Under the pieces are notes generated by a model. That model made no database searches. It had not been told where the DNA came from and saw only the letters and a program-made list of their open reading frames with translations. Both the position numbers and the translations under genes were made by a program. From Streptomyces prunicolor NBRC 13075 (lineage in GTDB: Bacteria; Actinomycetota; Actinomycetes; Streptomycetales; Streptomycetaceae), in contig NZ_BARF01000001.1 of NCBI RefSeq assembly GCF_000367365.1, positions 1 through 45,279 on the forward strand: a stretch of 45,279 nt of DNA, read 5' to 3'. This document shows positions 1-7,186 of the stretch, piece by piece. Position 1 is the first letter of the stretch; each line of letters begins with the position of its first letter.

Positions 1-1413
1 GGCGGGTGCGGGGGGTTGCTCCGCCGGCATCGCGGGCGGCGGGGTCGTAGCGGCGAAGGGGGCCGGGGTGGTGCCGGGCGCCCCTGGACCTCGTACCGCT
101 GCCCGCGCGGCGGCGGCGCCACCGCCCGGTGGGACAGGGGCGGCGGCGACATTGTGGGCGGGAGCCTGGACCTGAACGTGCGCCTGCGCCTGGGAGTGGG
201 CTTCGGGTCCGGGGACGTAGCCCATGGCAGGCGCACCGCCACCACCCGCGAAGTTGACGCCCCGTTCCAGCCGGTCGAGGCGGGCCATGACCGACTGTTC
301 GTCGCCGTAGGCGGCGGGGAGCATCACTCGGGCGCAGATGAGCTCGAGTTGGAGGCGGGGGGAGGTGGTGCCGCGCATCTCGGTCAGGCCGGTGTTGACG
401 AGGTCGGCGGCGCGGCTGAGTTCGGCGGCGCCGAAGGTGCCGGCCTGGGCCTGCATACGTTCCAGTACGTCGGTGGGGGCGTCGATGAGGCCTTTGTCGA
501 GGGCGTCCGGGACGGCGGCGAGGATCACCAGGTCGCGGAGGCGCTCCAGCAGGTCGGCGACGAAGCGGCGCGGGTCGTTGCCGCCATCGATGATGCGGTC
601 GACGACCTCGAAGGCGGCGGCGCCGTCACCGGTGGCGAAGGCCTCGACGACGGAGTCGAGGAGTGAGGCGTCGGTGTAGCCGAGCAGCGAGGTCGCCATG
701 GCGTATGTCACACCGTCGGTGCTCGCCCCCGCGAGCAACTGGTCCATGACGGACATGGAGTCACGCACGGAGCCGGCGCCGGCGCGCACGACGAGGGGCA
801 GGACGCCGTCCTCGACCGGGATGTTCTCCTGCCCGCAGACCTGGCCCAGGTACTCGCGCAGGGTGCTGGGCGGCACGAGCCGGAAGGGGTAGTGGTGGGT
901 GCGTGACCGGATCGTCCCGATGACCTTCTCGGGCTCGGTGGTCGCGAAGATGAACTTGAGGTGCTCCGGCGGCTCTTCGACGACCTTGAGAAGGGCGTTG
1001 AAGCCGGCCGACGTGACCATGTGGGCCTCGTCAATGATGTAGATCTTGTAGCGGCTGCTCGCGGGGCCGAAGAACGCCTTCTCGCGCAGCTCACGGGCGT
1101 CGTCCACACCACCGTGCGACGCGGCGTCGATCTCGATGACGTCGATGGAACCCGGTCCGTTGCGCGCGAGGTCCGTGCAGGACAGGCACTCGCCACAGGG
1201 GGTGGGTGTGGGTCCCTTCTCGCAGTTCAGACAACGGGCCAGGATGCGCGCGCTCGTGGTCTTGCCGCAGCCTCGCGGCCCGCTGAACAGGTACGCGTGA
1301 TTGACCCGGTTGTTCCGCAGCGCCTGCTGCAACGGGTCGGTGACATGTTCCTGCCCGATGACCTCGGCGAACGACTCCGGGCGGTAACGGCGGTAGAGCG
1401 CGAGAGACGACAC
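1..1413 (-). CDS. dnaX: DNA polymerase III subunit gamma/tau (partial, 3' end outside window)
   Basis: Clamp-loader ATPase subunit that loads the beta sliding clamp at the replication fork. The minus-strand reading begins at a GTG (VSSLALYRRYRP) and stays open for 471 codons to the window edge. Walker A GPRGCGKT lies at residues 45-52, a zinc-binding cysteine cluster (CLNCEKG, then CGECLSC) at about 61-79, and the Walker B/DEAH box at 128-131. The AAA core is followed by the domain III region, then an Ala/Pro-rich stretch typical of the start of the variable tau tail. The C-terminal part is cut off, so total length is unknown. The SRP RNA gene lies about 80 bp upstream in the same direction, the arrangement I know from Streptomyces. 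The start is fixed by the conserved N-terminus. Confidence 0.96.
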   Translation of the reverse strand, partial: MSSLALYRRYRPESFAEVIGQEHVTDPLQQALRNNRVNHAYLFSGPRGCGKTTSARILARCLNCEKGPTPTPCGECLSCTDLARNGPGSIDVIEIDAASHGGVDDARELREKAFFGPASSRYKIYIIDEAHMVTSAGFNALLKVVEEPPEHLKFIFATTEPEKVIGTIRSRTHHYPFRLVPPSTLREYLGQVCGQENIPVEDGVLPLVVRAGAGSVRDSMSVMDQLLAGASTDGVTYAMATSLLGYTDASLLDSVVEAFATGDGAAAFEVVDRIIDGGNDPRRFVADLLERLRDLVILAAVPDALDKGLIDAPTDVLERMQAQAGTFGAAELSRAADLVNTGLTEMRGTTSPRLQLELICARVMLPAAYGDEQSVMARLDRLERGVNFAGGGGAPAMGYVPGPEAHSQAQAHVQVQAPAHNVAAAPVPPGGGAAAARAAVRGPGAPGTTPAPFAATTPPPAMPAEQPPAPA

Positions 1414-1492
1414 GCGTACGAGGTTATAGGCGCCCACTGACAACGGGGGCCGTCCACAAGATCCACAGGGGCGGTCCCGACCCCGGGAACGC

Positions 1493-1590
1493 AAGCGCCC
1501 CCCACGCACCCGCCAGAGCCAACCTACCCTTGCTGCCTTCCGGCCCTGGGGGAGTTCAGTCAGATAGCGCCGCGTGAGGGGCTCCGCACA
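1493..1590 (-). ncRNA. ffs: Signal recognition particle RNA, small bacterial type (4.5S)
   Basis: The minus strand carries the conserved SRP helix 8 apical core (CCGGAAGGCAGC) that binds Ffh. The ends can pair: GCCCCTCACGC (1572-1582) with GCGTGGGGGGC (1497-1507), closing a long hairpin of about 90 nt. Location directly upstream of dnaX fits the family. The exact 5' and 3' ends are estimated from the pairing. Confidence 0.88.
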
Positions 1591-1657
1591 GGCTACAGGA
1601 TCTGAGCGGGGGGAACGAGTTCGCGAGCACTCCTCAACGTCTTGTATTGTTTGCCGC

Positions 1658-1745
1658 GGAGGATTCGCCTAGTGGCCTAGGGCGCACGCTTGGAAAGCGT
1701 GTTGGGGGCAACCCCTCACGAGTTCGAATCTCGTATCCTCCGCCA
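1658..1745 (+). tRNA. tRNA-Ser (anticodon GGA), CCA encoded
   Basis: An 88-nt gene with acceptor stem GGAGGAT/ATCCTCC, discriminator G and encoded CCA (1743-1745). The anticodon stem is CACGC/GCGTG with loop TTGGAAA, giving anticodon GGA (UCC/UCU codons). The long variable arm and T-loop GTTCGAATC are class II serine features. The 3' half from position 1690 is duplicated exactly at 6067, so this tRNA gene is the attachment site of the island that follows and keeps an intact 3' end after integration. Confidence 0.97.
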
Positions 1746-1761
1746 GTGCCTCACCGGGCAC
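1690..1761 (+). repeat. attL: 72-bp direct repeat, left copy (inside tRNA-Ser)
   Basis: Starts TTGGAAAGCGTG in the anticodon loop and ends CCGGGCAC 16 bp past CCA. It is identical base for base to 6067-6138; the bases just outside differ (C versus T before, G versus T after). Confidence 0.93.
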
Positions 1762-1766
1762 GATGT

Positions 1767-1800
1767 CGAAGGGCCTCACCGTTCGCGGTGGGGCCCTTCG
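1767..1800 (+). terminator. Hairpin after tRNA-Ser(GGA)
   Basis: 14-bp stem CGAAGGGCCTCACC/GGTGGGGCCCTTCG with one G-U pair and loop GTTCGC. The outer bases GCACGA/TCGTGC can extend it. It probably ends the tRNA transcript; it lies on the island side of attL. Confidence 0.75.
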
Positions 1801-1809
1801 TCGTGCACC

Positions 1810-1828
1810 GGTTGCATTTCTGGTTGCA
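1810..1828 (+). repeat. Paired GGTTGCA repeat, left island end (putative integrase arm site)
   Basis: GGTTGCA-N5-GGTTGCA, two heptamers 12 nt apart. A nearly identical pair sits at 5952-5970 near the right end in the same orientation. The rest of 1801-2019 shows no gene; it is the leader of the first island gene. Confidence 0.55.
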
Positions 1829-2019
1829 CTTACATGATTCCATTTCCGACATTTCACTGACCTGTCGGCCCTCTCGCGCCGCAATTGAGGCGGCCCACAA
1901 GCCGCCGACGCCCACCAAGGGGGAACTTGCCCCTTGCGGCACCCGCGGATCACGGGGATACGCCATCCTTGAACCCGGCCCCGCTACGAAGCTCCCTGGT
2001 CTGACGAGGTGCACGTCGC

Positions 2020-4446
2020 ATGAAGTCCCGATCCACGCTGGCGACATGGCTCGGCAGCCTCGACAGTTCTCGTCTGGCACGCGTGCTCGGGGCACGGCAG
2101 GACGCCGTGTCGCCTCCGGAGCCGCGTTCACTGGGGGAACTGGCGGATCGTCTTCAGCGCCCGGGATCGGTGGCGCTGGTCCTGCCGCGGCTCGCGCTGC
2201 CACACCTCCAGGCGGCCGAGGCGCTGGCGGCACTGGGGGTGCCCGCATCGCGCGATGCTCTGGTGAAACTGCTGGGAGTCGTGGACGACGCAACCACCCG
2301 CGAACTCGACGCCGTACTGGAGGCGCTGGCCGATCACGCTCTGGTCTGGCCGGACGGCGCGGGGCAGCTCCGTATGACCGGACCGCTGCGGCAGGCATGG
2401 GACACACCCCTCGGGCTGGATGCTCCGCTGGAGGAACTGCTCGCGGGCACGACCTCCGACGAACTGCGCGGCATGCTGGTGGCACTGGGCGTCAAGCCGC
2501 CTGGCAGCAAGTCGCAGCGAGTGACCGCCCTGGTGGAGCACCACAGCGACCCGGAGCAGATCGCCTCCGTGGTCGCACAGGCCCCTGCGGCTACCCGGGA
2601 ACTGCTCGAACGCCTGGCGCGGGGCGCGGCGAGGCAGCCGGAGTTCGTCGTGTTCGGGTCTCCTGGGCCCGGCCTCGAACCGGGCGCGCGGTGGGCGCTG
2701 GACCGGGGGCTCCTGATTCAGGACCGGCATCGCTACGGGCCGGCCCGTATGCCCGCCGAGGTGGCACTCGCGTTGCGCGGAACCGGCCGGCACGCTCCGT
2801 TCGTGCCCATCCCACCGCGTCCCCGGCTGGTATCCGTCACCCGGGCGGAGGTGGATCGCGAGGCGTCGGCCGCGGCCACGACCTTCGTTGCCCATGCCGC
2901 CTCGGTCCTGGCGGTCTGCTCGGCAACCGCACCGGTCCGACTGAAGTCCGGCGGGGTGGGTGCGCGTGAGCTGGCGCGGATCGGCAAGGCCGCCCAGGCC
3001 GACGACACCGTCGTGCGCCTCACTCTCGAAACCGCGTACGCCGCCGGGCTGCTGGGCCGGGACGGCGATCGTGTGGCCGCCACCGAGGCGTACGACGCCT
3101 GGGCGGAGCAGGAACCCCCGAAGCAGTTCGCCGTGCTGCTCCGGGCATGGCAGAACCTGCCGCTCACCCCGACTCAGGCGCGCGACGAGGACAACAAGGC
3201 ACTGCCCGCCGTCGCGGGAGCACCTCCCTGCGGCGGCTGTGTGCAGGCCCGCCTCGGGCTGTTGGCCGCAGCCGCACAGCTCCCGGCCGGGCAGGGCACC
3301 AGGGTCACCTCGGAGCTGGGGTCACTGATCGCCTGGCATCGCCCGCTCGCCGACTCACTACCCCAGGACGGAACGCCGTTCGCCGCTGTGCTCCGTGAGG
3401 CCGAGTTCCTCGGCGTACTCGCGCGTGGCGCCCTGTCCGGTCTCGGCATCCACCTGCGGACCGGCGATACGGAGGGGCTGAGCATCGAGTGCCGGCGGCT
3501 GCTCCCCTCGGCCACGGCGGTGGCTCGGATCGGCGCCGACCTCACTGCCGTCGTCACCGGCACGCCGTCCGCGCGGCTGGCCGCACTCCTGGATTCCGTC
3601 GCCGACCGCGAGACCAGCGGCACGGCATCGGTGTGGCGGTTCAGCGCCGGCGGCATCCGCCGGGCCCTGGACGCCGGCCGCATCCCCGAGGACATCACAG
3701 CCGACCTGGCCGCTGTCGCCGTCGGGCCCCTGCCACAGCCTCTGTCATATCTGATCGCCGACATCGCGCGCGGCCACGGACGCGTGCGCATCGCCCCCGC
3801 CGCCTGCGTCCTCCACGGCGACGAGCCCGCGCTCCTGGCCGAACTCGCCGCCCACCGCGGGCTCGCCAAGCTCGGACTGCGGCAGCTGGCACCGACGGTG
3901 CTGGTCAGCCGCAGCCCGATCGCCACGACCCTCGCCGCGCTCCGGGCCGAGGGATACTCCCCTGTCGCCGAAACAGCCGAAGGCACGGTACGCATCGAGA
4001 AAGCCCGGCCTCAGCGGGCCGCCGCTCCCGTTCCCACTCCACGCGGCAGCAGTGCGAGGGACCGCGGCCGGATCGCATCCGCACGCGCGGCGAAGGCAGC
4101 CGCCGCCGTCGACCCGAACACCTTGGCTACCCGGCTGCTGGCCGCCCCGCCCACGACTCCCGAGCCCGCGCCGTTCGACGGAGGAGTGCCCTTCGCCACG
4201 GACACAGAAGAGATCGTCGCAGGGTGGGCGAAGCGCCTGCCGTACAGCGACATCCGCCAGCTCGCGCATGCCATCGATGTCGGTCAACCCATCACCGTCG
4301 AATACGTCGCCACCTCGGGCAAGCAGACTGTGCGTACCCTCAGCCAGCTCGAACTCGACCCGCCCTACTTGGAAGCCTGGTGCCACCTTCGGGACGCCGA
4401 GCGCGTTTTCACCCTCTCCCGCATCCACAGCGTCATGCCCGAATGA
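2020..4446 (+). CDS. Helicase-associated (Helicase_C_3-like) protein with C-terminal WYL-like domain
   Basis: An 808-residue protein without Walker motifs. The middle third (about 440-650) resembles the XPB/Ssl2-type helicase-associated domain (pattern LGIHLRTGD...RLLPSATAVARIGADLTAVVTGTP...LRAEGYSPVAE). The last 80 residues (KRLPYSDIRQLAHAI...ITVEYVATSGKQTVRTLSQLEL...LEAWCHLRDAERVFTLSRI) look like a WYL ligand-binding fold. The N-terminus has winged-helix-like and SAP-like stretches (DELRGMLVALGVKPPGSKSQRVTAL). ATG start with GAGGTG upstream. It is the first gene of the island, 64 bp before the ATPase gene and separated from it by a palindrome. Role unknown; WYL domains often sense nucleic acids or nucleotides in defence regulators, so a regulatory or defence role is inferred only. 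Confidence 0.75.
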   Translation: MKSRSTLATWLGSLDSSRLARVLGARQDAVSPPEPRSLGELADRLQRPGSVALVLPRLALPHLQAAEALAALGVPASRDALVKLLGVVDDATTRELDAVLEALADHALVWPDGAGQLRMTGPLRQAWDTPLGLDAPLEELLAGTTSDELRGMLVALGVKPPGSKSQRVTALVEHHSDPEQIASVVAQAPAATRELLERLARGAARQPEFVVFGSPGPGLEPGARWALDRGLLIQDRHRYGPARMPAEVALALRGTGRHAPFVPIPPRPRLVSVTRAEVDREASAAATTFVAHAASVLAVCSATAPVRLKSGGVGARELARIGKAAQADDTVVRLTLETAYAAGLLGRDGDRVAATEAYDAWAEQEPPKQFAVLLRAWQNLPLTPTQARDEDNKALPAVAGAPPCGGCVQARLGLLAAAAQLPAGQGTRVTSELGSLIAWHRPLADSLPQDGTPFAAVLREAEFLGVLARGALSGLGIHLRTGDTEGLSIECRRLLPSATAVARIGADLTAVVTGTPSARLAALLDSVADRETSGTASVWRFSAGGIRRALDAGRIPEDITADLAAVAVGPLPQPLSYLIADIARGHGRVRIAPAACVLHGDEPALLAELAAHRGLAKLGLRQLAPTVLVSRSPIATTLAALRAEGYSPVAETAEGTVRIEKARPQRAAAPVPTPRGSSARDRGRIASARAAKAAAAVDPNTLATRLLAAPPTTPEPAPFDGGVPFATDTEEIVAGWAKRLPYSDIRQLAHAIDVGQPITVEYVATSGKQTVRTLSQLELDPPYLEAWCHLRDAERVFTLSRIHSVMPE

Positions 4447-4449
4447 AAA

Positions 4450-4496
4450 GGGTAATGGTATCGGTAGAGATAGTATCTCCATCGATACCATTACCC
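4450..4496. promoter_or_regulatory. 47-nt near-perfect palindrome between the two island genes
   Basis: Outer arms GGGTAATGGTATCG and CGATACCATTACCC are exact inverted repeats of 14 bp. An inner GAGATA-G-TATCTC is also palindromic. It begins 3 nt after the upstream stop codon and ends just before the ribosome site (GGAAGG) of the ATPase gene. It is AT-rich compared with its surroundings. It could be an operator, a promoter with dyad, or a structured leader; a terminator is less likely because no T run follows. Confidence 0.7.
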
Positions 4497-4510
4497 ACGG
4501 AAGGCTGGTC

Positions 4511-5932
4511 GTGCGGCGCTTCATCGGGCGGGACCGCGAGCTGAACGTGCTCGACAACGCCTTGCAGACGGTTCACGATGCCGTCGGGTCGGTGAGACCA
4601 GGCCAGTGCATCCTCATGCGCGGACGGCGGCGGGTCGGCAAGTCCAGCCTCGTCGAGGAATTCCTCCGGCGCACCGAGACGCCGTACCTCTTCTTCACCG
4701 CGGCGGGCGGCACGGCCGACGACGAGCTGACGGAGCTGCTCGACGCCGTCGCCAGATCCACCCTCCCGGAGCGGGGACTGTTCTCGGAGGAGGCCCCGGA
4801 GCAGTGGAATGCGGCATTCAGGCTGCTTGCGGAGGTCCTGCCCGACGACAGCCCAAGCGTGGTCGTCATCGATGAGGTTCCGTATCTCATGGACCGAATC
4901 GACGCGTTCGAGGGGATGTTGCAACGGGCCTGGGACCGGCTGCTCAGCCGCAAGCCCGTGCTCCTCCTCCTGGTCGGATCCGACCTGTCGATGATGGAGG
5001 CGCTGAACAGCTACGACCGCCCCTTCCATCAGCGGGGCCGGGAAATGGTCGTGGGGCCGCTGAACCCGGCCGACATCGGCGAGATGCTCGACCTGTCGCC
5101 GGCGGTCGCCTTCGACGCCGCCCTGATCACGGGCGGTCTTCCGCTGATCTGCGCGGAGTGGCGGGCCGGAGCGGACGTCTGGGAGTTCCTCGGTGACTCG
5201 CTCGACAACCCGATCTCGGCGCTGCTGGTCTCCGCCGAGCGTTCACTTGCCGCGGAGTTCCCACCGCAGGCGATGAGCAGGGAAGTCCTACGGGCCATCG
5301 GAGCCGGAGAACGAACCTTCACCAACATCGCGCGCGCCGCCGGCGGCATCGCCCACACCACGCTTACCCGGGCAACGGACGTCCTGACCGAGAAGCGGGT
5401 GGTGGCAGCCGAACTGCCCCTCTCCCTGCGTCCGTCGAAAGAACGCCGCTACCGAGTGGCAGACCCCTACCTGCGGTTCTGGCTCGCGTTTCTGGATCCG
5501 CACATGGCTGAGATCGAGCGGATGCGGGGAGATCTCACACTGAGCCGGATCAGAGAGCAGTGGACGAGCTGGCGGGGCCGCGCGATCGAGCCCCTGGTCC
5601 GGGAATCCCTCGCCCGTCTCCTGCCGGACGGGCTCCTGCCCGCCGCCCCGGCGATCGGCGGTTACTGGACCCGCAGCAACGACGTCGAAATCGACTTGGT
5701 GGGCGCCGACCGGCAGCCGGTGGCCAAGCAGTTGCTCTTCCTCGGCTCGATCAAGTGGCTGGAGAACTCCCCGCTCGACAGCCACGACCTGGCCGCACTG
5801 CACAAGCACCGGGCGGCGATCACCGACGAGCCTGTGCCGCTCGTGGCGGTTTCCCGAAACGGAACCAGCTGTACTGGGCTTCATGCGTCGTACGGCCCCG
5901 ACGAACTGCTCAGTGCCTGGCGCAGAGCATGA
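4511..5932 (+). CDS. AAA/STAND-type ATPase with DUF234-like C-terminal domain
   Basis: 473 residues from GTG (VRRFIGRDREL), chosen because GGAAGG lies 6 nt upstream and FIGRDREL is the usual start of this ATPase class. Walker A is GRRRVGKSS near residue 40, Walker B VVVIDEVPYL near 120-130, and a sensor-like LLVGSD follows. A winged-helix segment comes next (ERTFTNIARAAGGIAHTTLTRATDVLTEKRVV). The C-terminal part (YRVADPYLRFWLAFLDP...NDVEIDLVGADRQ...LFLGSIKWLEN) matches the DUF234 pattern, related to PD-(D/E)XK nucleases: EIDLV plus IKW are visible, but the usual acidic residue before the lysine is serine here. Cytosolic. Such ATPases are often mobile and suspected in conflict systems. It is the second of two cargo genes of the island. 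Confidence 0.85.
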   Translation: MRRFIGRDRELNVLDNALQTVHDAVGSVRPGQCILMRGRRRVGKSSLVEEFLRRTETPYLFFTAAGGTADDELTELLDAVARSTLPERGLFSEEAPEQWNAAFRLLAEVLPDDSPSVVVIDEVPYLMDRIDAFEGMLQRAWDRLLSRKPVLLLLVGSDLSMMEALNSYDRPFHQRGREMVVGPLNPADIGEMLDLSPAVAFDAALITGGLPLICAEWRAGADVWEFLGDSLDNPISALLVSAERSLAAEFPPQAMSREVLRAIGAGERTFTNIARAAGGIAHTTLTRATDVLTEKRVVAAELPLSLRPSKERRYRVADPYLRFWLAFLDPHMAEIERMRGDLTLSRIREQWTSWRGRAIEPLVRESLARLLPDGLLPAAPAIGGYWTRSNDVEIDLVGADRQPVAKQLLFLGSIKWLENSPLDSHDLAALHKHRAAITDEPVPLVAVSRNGTSCTGLHASYGPDELLSAWRRA

Positions 5933-5951
5933 ACAGCGGCTGAGGTGCCCT

Positions 5952-5970
5952 GGTTGCAGTTCTGGTTGCG
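5952..5970 (+). repeat. Paired GGTTGC repeat, right island end (putative integrase arm site)
   Basis: GGTTGCA-N5-GGTTGCG, with 12-nt spacing as at 1810-1828. It lies 20 bp after the ATPase stop and 96 bp before attR. The stretch 5933-6310 holds this repeat, attR and a hairpin, and no gene. Confidence 0.5.
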
Positions 5971-6066
5971 TTCACCTGCGTACGGCACTGTCCAGAAGTC
6001 CCGAGCACCCCCGCTCCATCGCAGGTCGGAACGCTCCCGTACACCCCCGAACCCCCAGACGAACAT

Positions 6067-6138
6067 TTGGAAAGCGTGTTGGGGGCAACCCCTCACGAGT
6101 TCGAATCTCGTATCCTCCGCCAGTGCCTCACCGGGCAC
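6067..6138 (+). repeat. attR: 72-bp direct repeat, right copy (tRNA-Ser 3' fragment)
   Basis: Exact copy of 1690-1761. It contains the anticodon loop, variable arm, T arm, acceptor 3' strand and CCA, but no 5' half, so it is not a functional tRNA gene. Confidence 0.93.
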
Positions 6139-6141
6139 TAC

Positions 6142-6180
6142 GAAGTAGCCCTGATTCACGGAAACGTGGGTCAGGGCTTC
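6142..6180 (+). terminator. Hairpin with T-rich tail after attR
   Basis: Stem GCCCTGATTCACG/CGTGGGTCAGGGC with loop GAAA, flanked by GAAG/CTTC and followed by TTTGCTTT. It is probably the original terminator of the tRNA-Ser gene, displaced by the insertion, since it stands in the same place relative to the repeat as 1767-1800 does. Confidence 0.75.
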
Positions 6181-6310
6181 TTTGCTTTGGGCTGCGTCGG
6201 GAACAGGCGGTCCGGTCGGTGCGGTTGCATCGGGCGAGGGACCGGCGCCGTAGCGGTACGCCGGTCCCGCCGCGTGGACCAAGACGTACTTCTGCAGGAG
6301 GACTGTTTTC

Positions 6311-7159
6311 ATGACTGACCGGCCCTTGACGCTCATGGCGGTACACGCTCACCCCGACGACGAAGCGACCAGCACCGGAGGGGTGCTCGCGCGGTATGCG
6401 GCGGAAGGCATCCGTACGGTTCTCGTGACCTGTACCGACGGTGGTTGCGGTGATGGACCAGGGGGTGTCAAGCCGGGGGATCCCGGGCACGATCCGGCGG
6501 CTGTCGCGCTGATGCGTCGGCAGGAGCTGGAGGCGAGCTGTGACGTCTTGAAGATCAGCGATCTGGAGATGTTGGACTACGCCGACTCCGGGATGATGGG
6601 CTGGCCGAGCAACGACGCCCCCGGATCCTTCTGGCAGACCCCCGTGGAAGAAGGCGCGGGTCGGCTCGCGGAGCTCATGCGGCATTACCGGCCCGATGTG
6701 GTCGTCACCTATGACGAGAACGGCTTCTACGGGCACCCCGACCACATCCAGGCCCACCGCATCACGATGGCGGCGCTGGAGATGACGGCGCTGGACACGA
6801 CCGCGCCGACACCGAAGGTGTACTGGACCACGATGCCCCGCTCGACGATGCGGCGGTTCGGCGAGATCATCCGCGAGTTCCATCCGGACATGCCGGAGCC
6901 GGATCCCGCCGAGGTCGCCGAGATGGCCAAGATGGGCCTCCCCGACGACGAGATCACCACCTGGGTGGACGCCACCGCGTTCAGCGACCAGAAGTTCGAC
7001 TCGCTGGCCGCGCACGCCAGTCAGGGCGACAACATCTTCTTCCTCAAGATGGGCAAGGAGAGGTTCGGCGAGTTGATGGGCGTGGAGACCTTCGTCCGTG
7101 TTCAGGACGCCACCGGCGCGGCCCTGCCCGAGAACGATCTCTTCGCCGGACTGCGCTGA
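6311..7159 (+). CDS. PIG-L family deacetylase (MshB/Mca-like)
   Basis: 282 residues. Family members are zinc hydrolases that remove acyl groups from amino sugars or cleave mycothiol conjugates. The zinc-binding AHPDDE motif is at residues 12-17 and the second metal/catalytic motif DENGFYGHPDH is near residue 140. ATG start with AGGAGG 8 nt upstream. It stands alone just right of the island; its neighbour is convergent. It is not clearly MshB or Mca itself: the inserts around GGCGDGPGG and the C-terminal LKMGKERFGELMG differ from what I recall for both, so the substrate is open. Cytosolic, no signal peptide. Confidence 0.88.
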   Translation: MTDRPLTLMAVHAHPDDEATSTGGVLARYAAEGIRTVLVTCTDGGCGDGPGGVKPGDPGHDPAAVALMRRQELEASCDVLKISDLEMLDYADSGMMGWPSNDAPGSFWQTPVEEGAGRLAELMRHYRPDVVVTYDENGFYGHPDHIQAHRITMAALEMTALDTTAPTPKVYWTTMPRSTMRRFGEIIREFHPDMPEPDPAEVAEMAKMGLPDDEITTWVDATAFSDQKFDSLAAHASQGDNIFFLKMGKERFGELMGVETFVRVQDATGAALPENDLFAGLR

Positions 7160-7186
7160 TCCCGCGGCTCTTCGGCGTCCCCTCGC

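Larger units (their letters stand above)
1690..6138. mobile_element. Integrated genomic island at tRNA-Ser(GGA), about 4.4 kb, no recombinase
   Basis: The element is delimited by a 72-bp perfect direct repeat (1690-1761 and 6067-6138) covering the tRNA anticodon loop through CCA plus 16 bp. Inside are two genes on the plus strand (2020-4446 and 4511-5932) and paired short repeats near each end that resemble integrase arm-type sites. No integrase, excisionase, transfer or replication gene is readable in the interval. It could be a remnant of a larger element, or a passenger mobilised by a recombinase supplied from elsewhere. Boundaries are seen directly; mobility is inferred. Confidence 0.85.

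Noticed and set aside
1746..1761. GTGCC-TCACC-GGCAC-type hairpin after the tRNA as a terminator
   Set aside because: The stem is only 5 bp and it is part of the att repeat; the larger hairpin at 1767-1800 is a better terminator.
1647..2969. 440-codon plus-strand frame covering the tRNA and island start
   Set aside because: It reads through the tRNA gene and gives Arg/Gly-rich sequence; the 2020-4446 frame has recognisable domains.
6067..6122. Second tRNA-Ser gene
   Set aside because: Only the anticodon loop to CCA is present; the 5' acceptor strand, D arm and the 5' side of the anticodon stem are missing. It is the attR copy.
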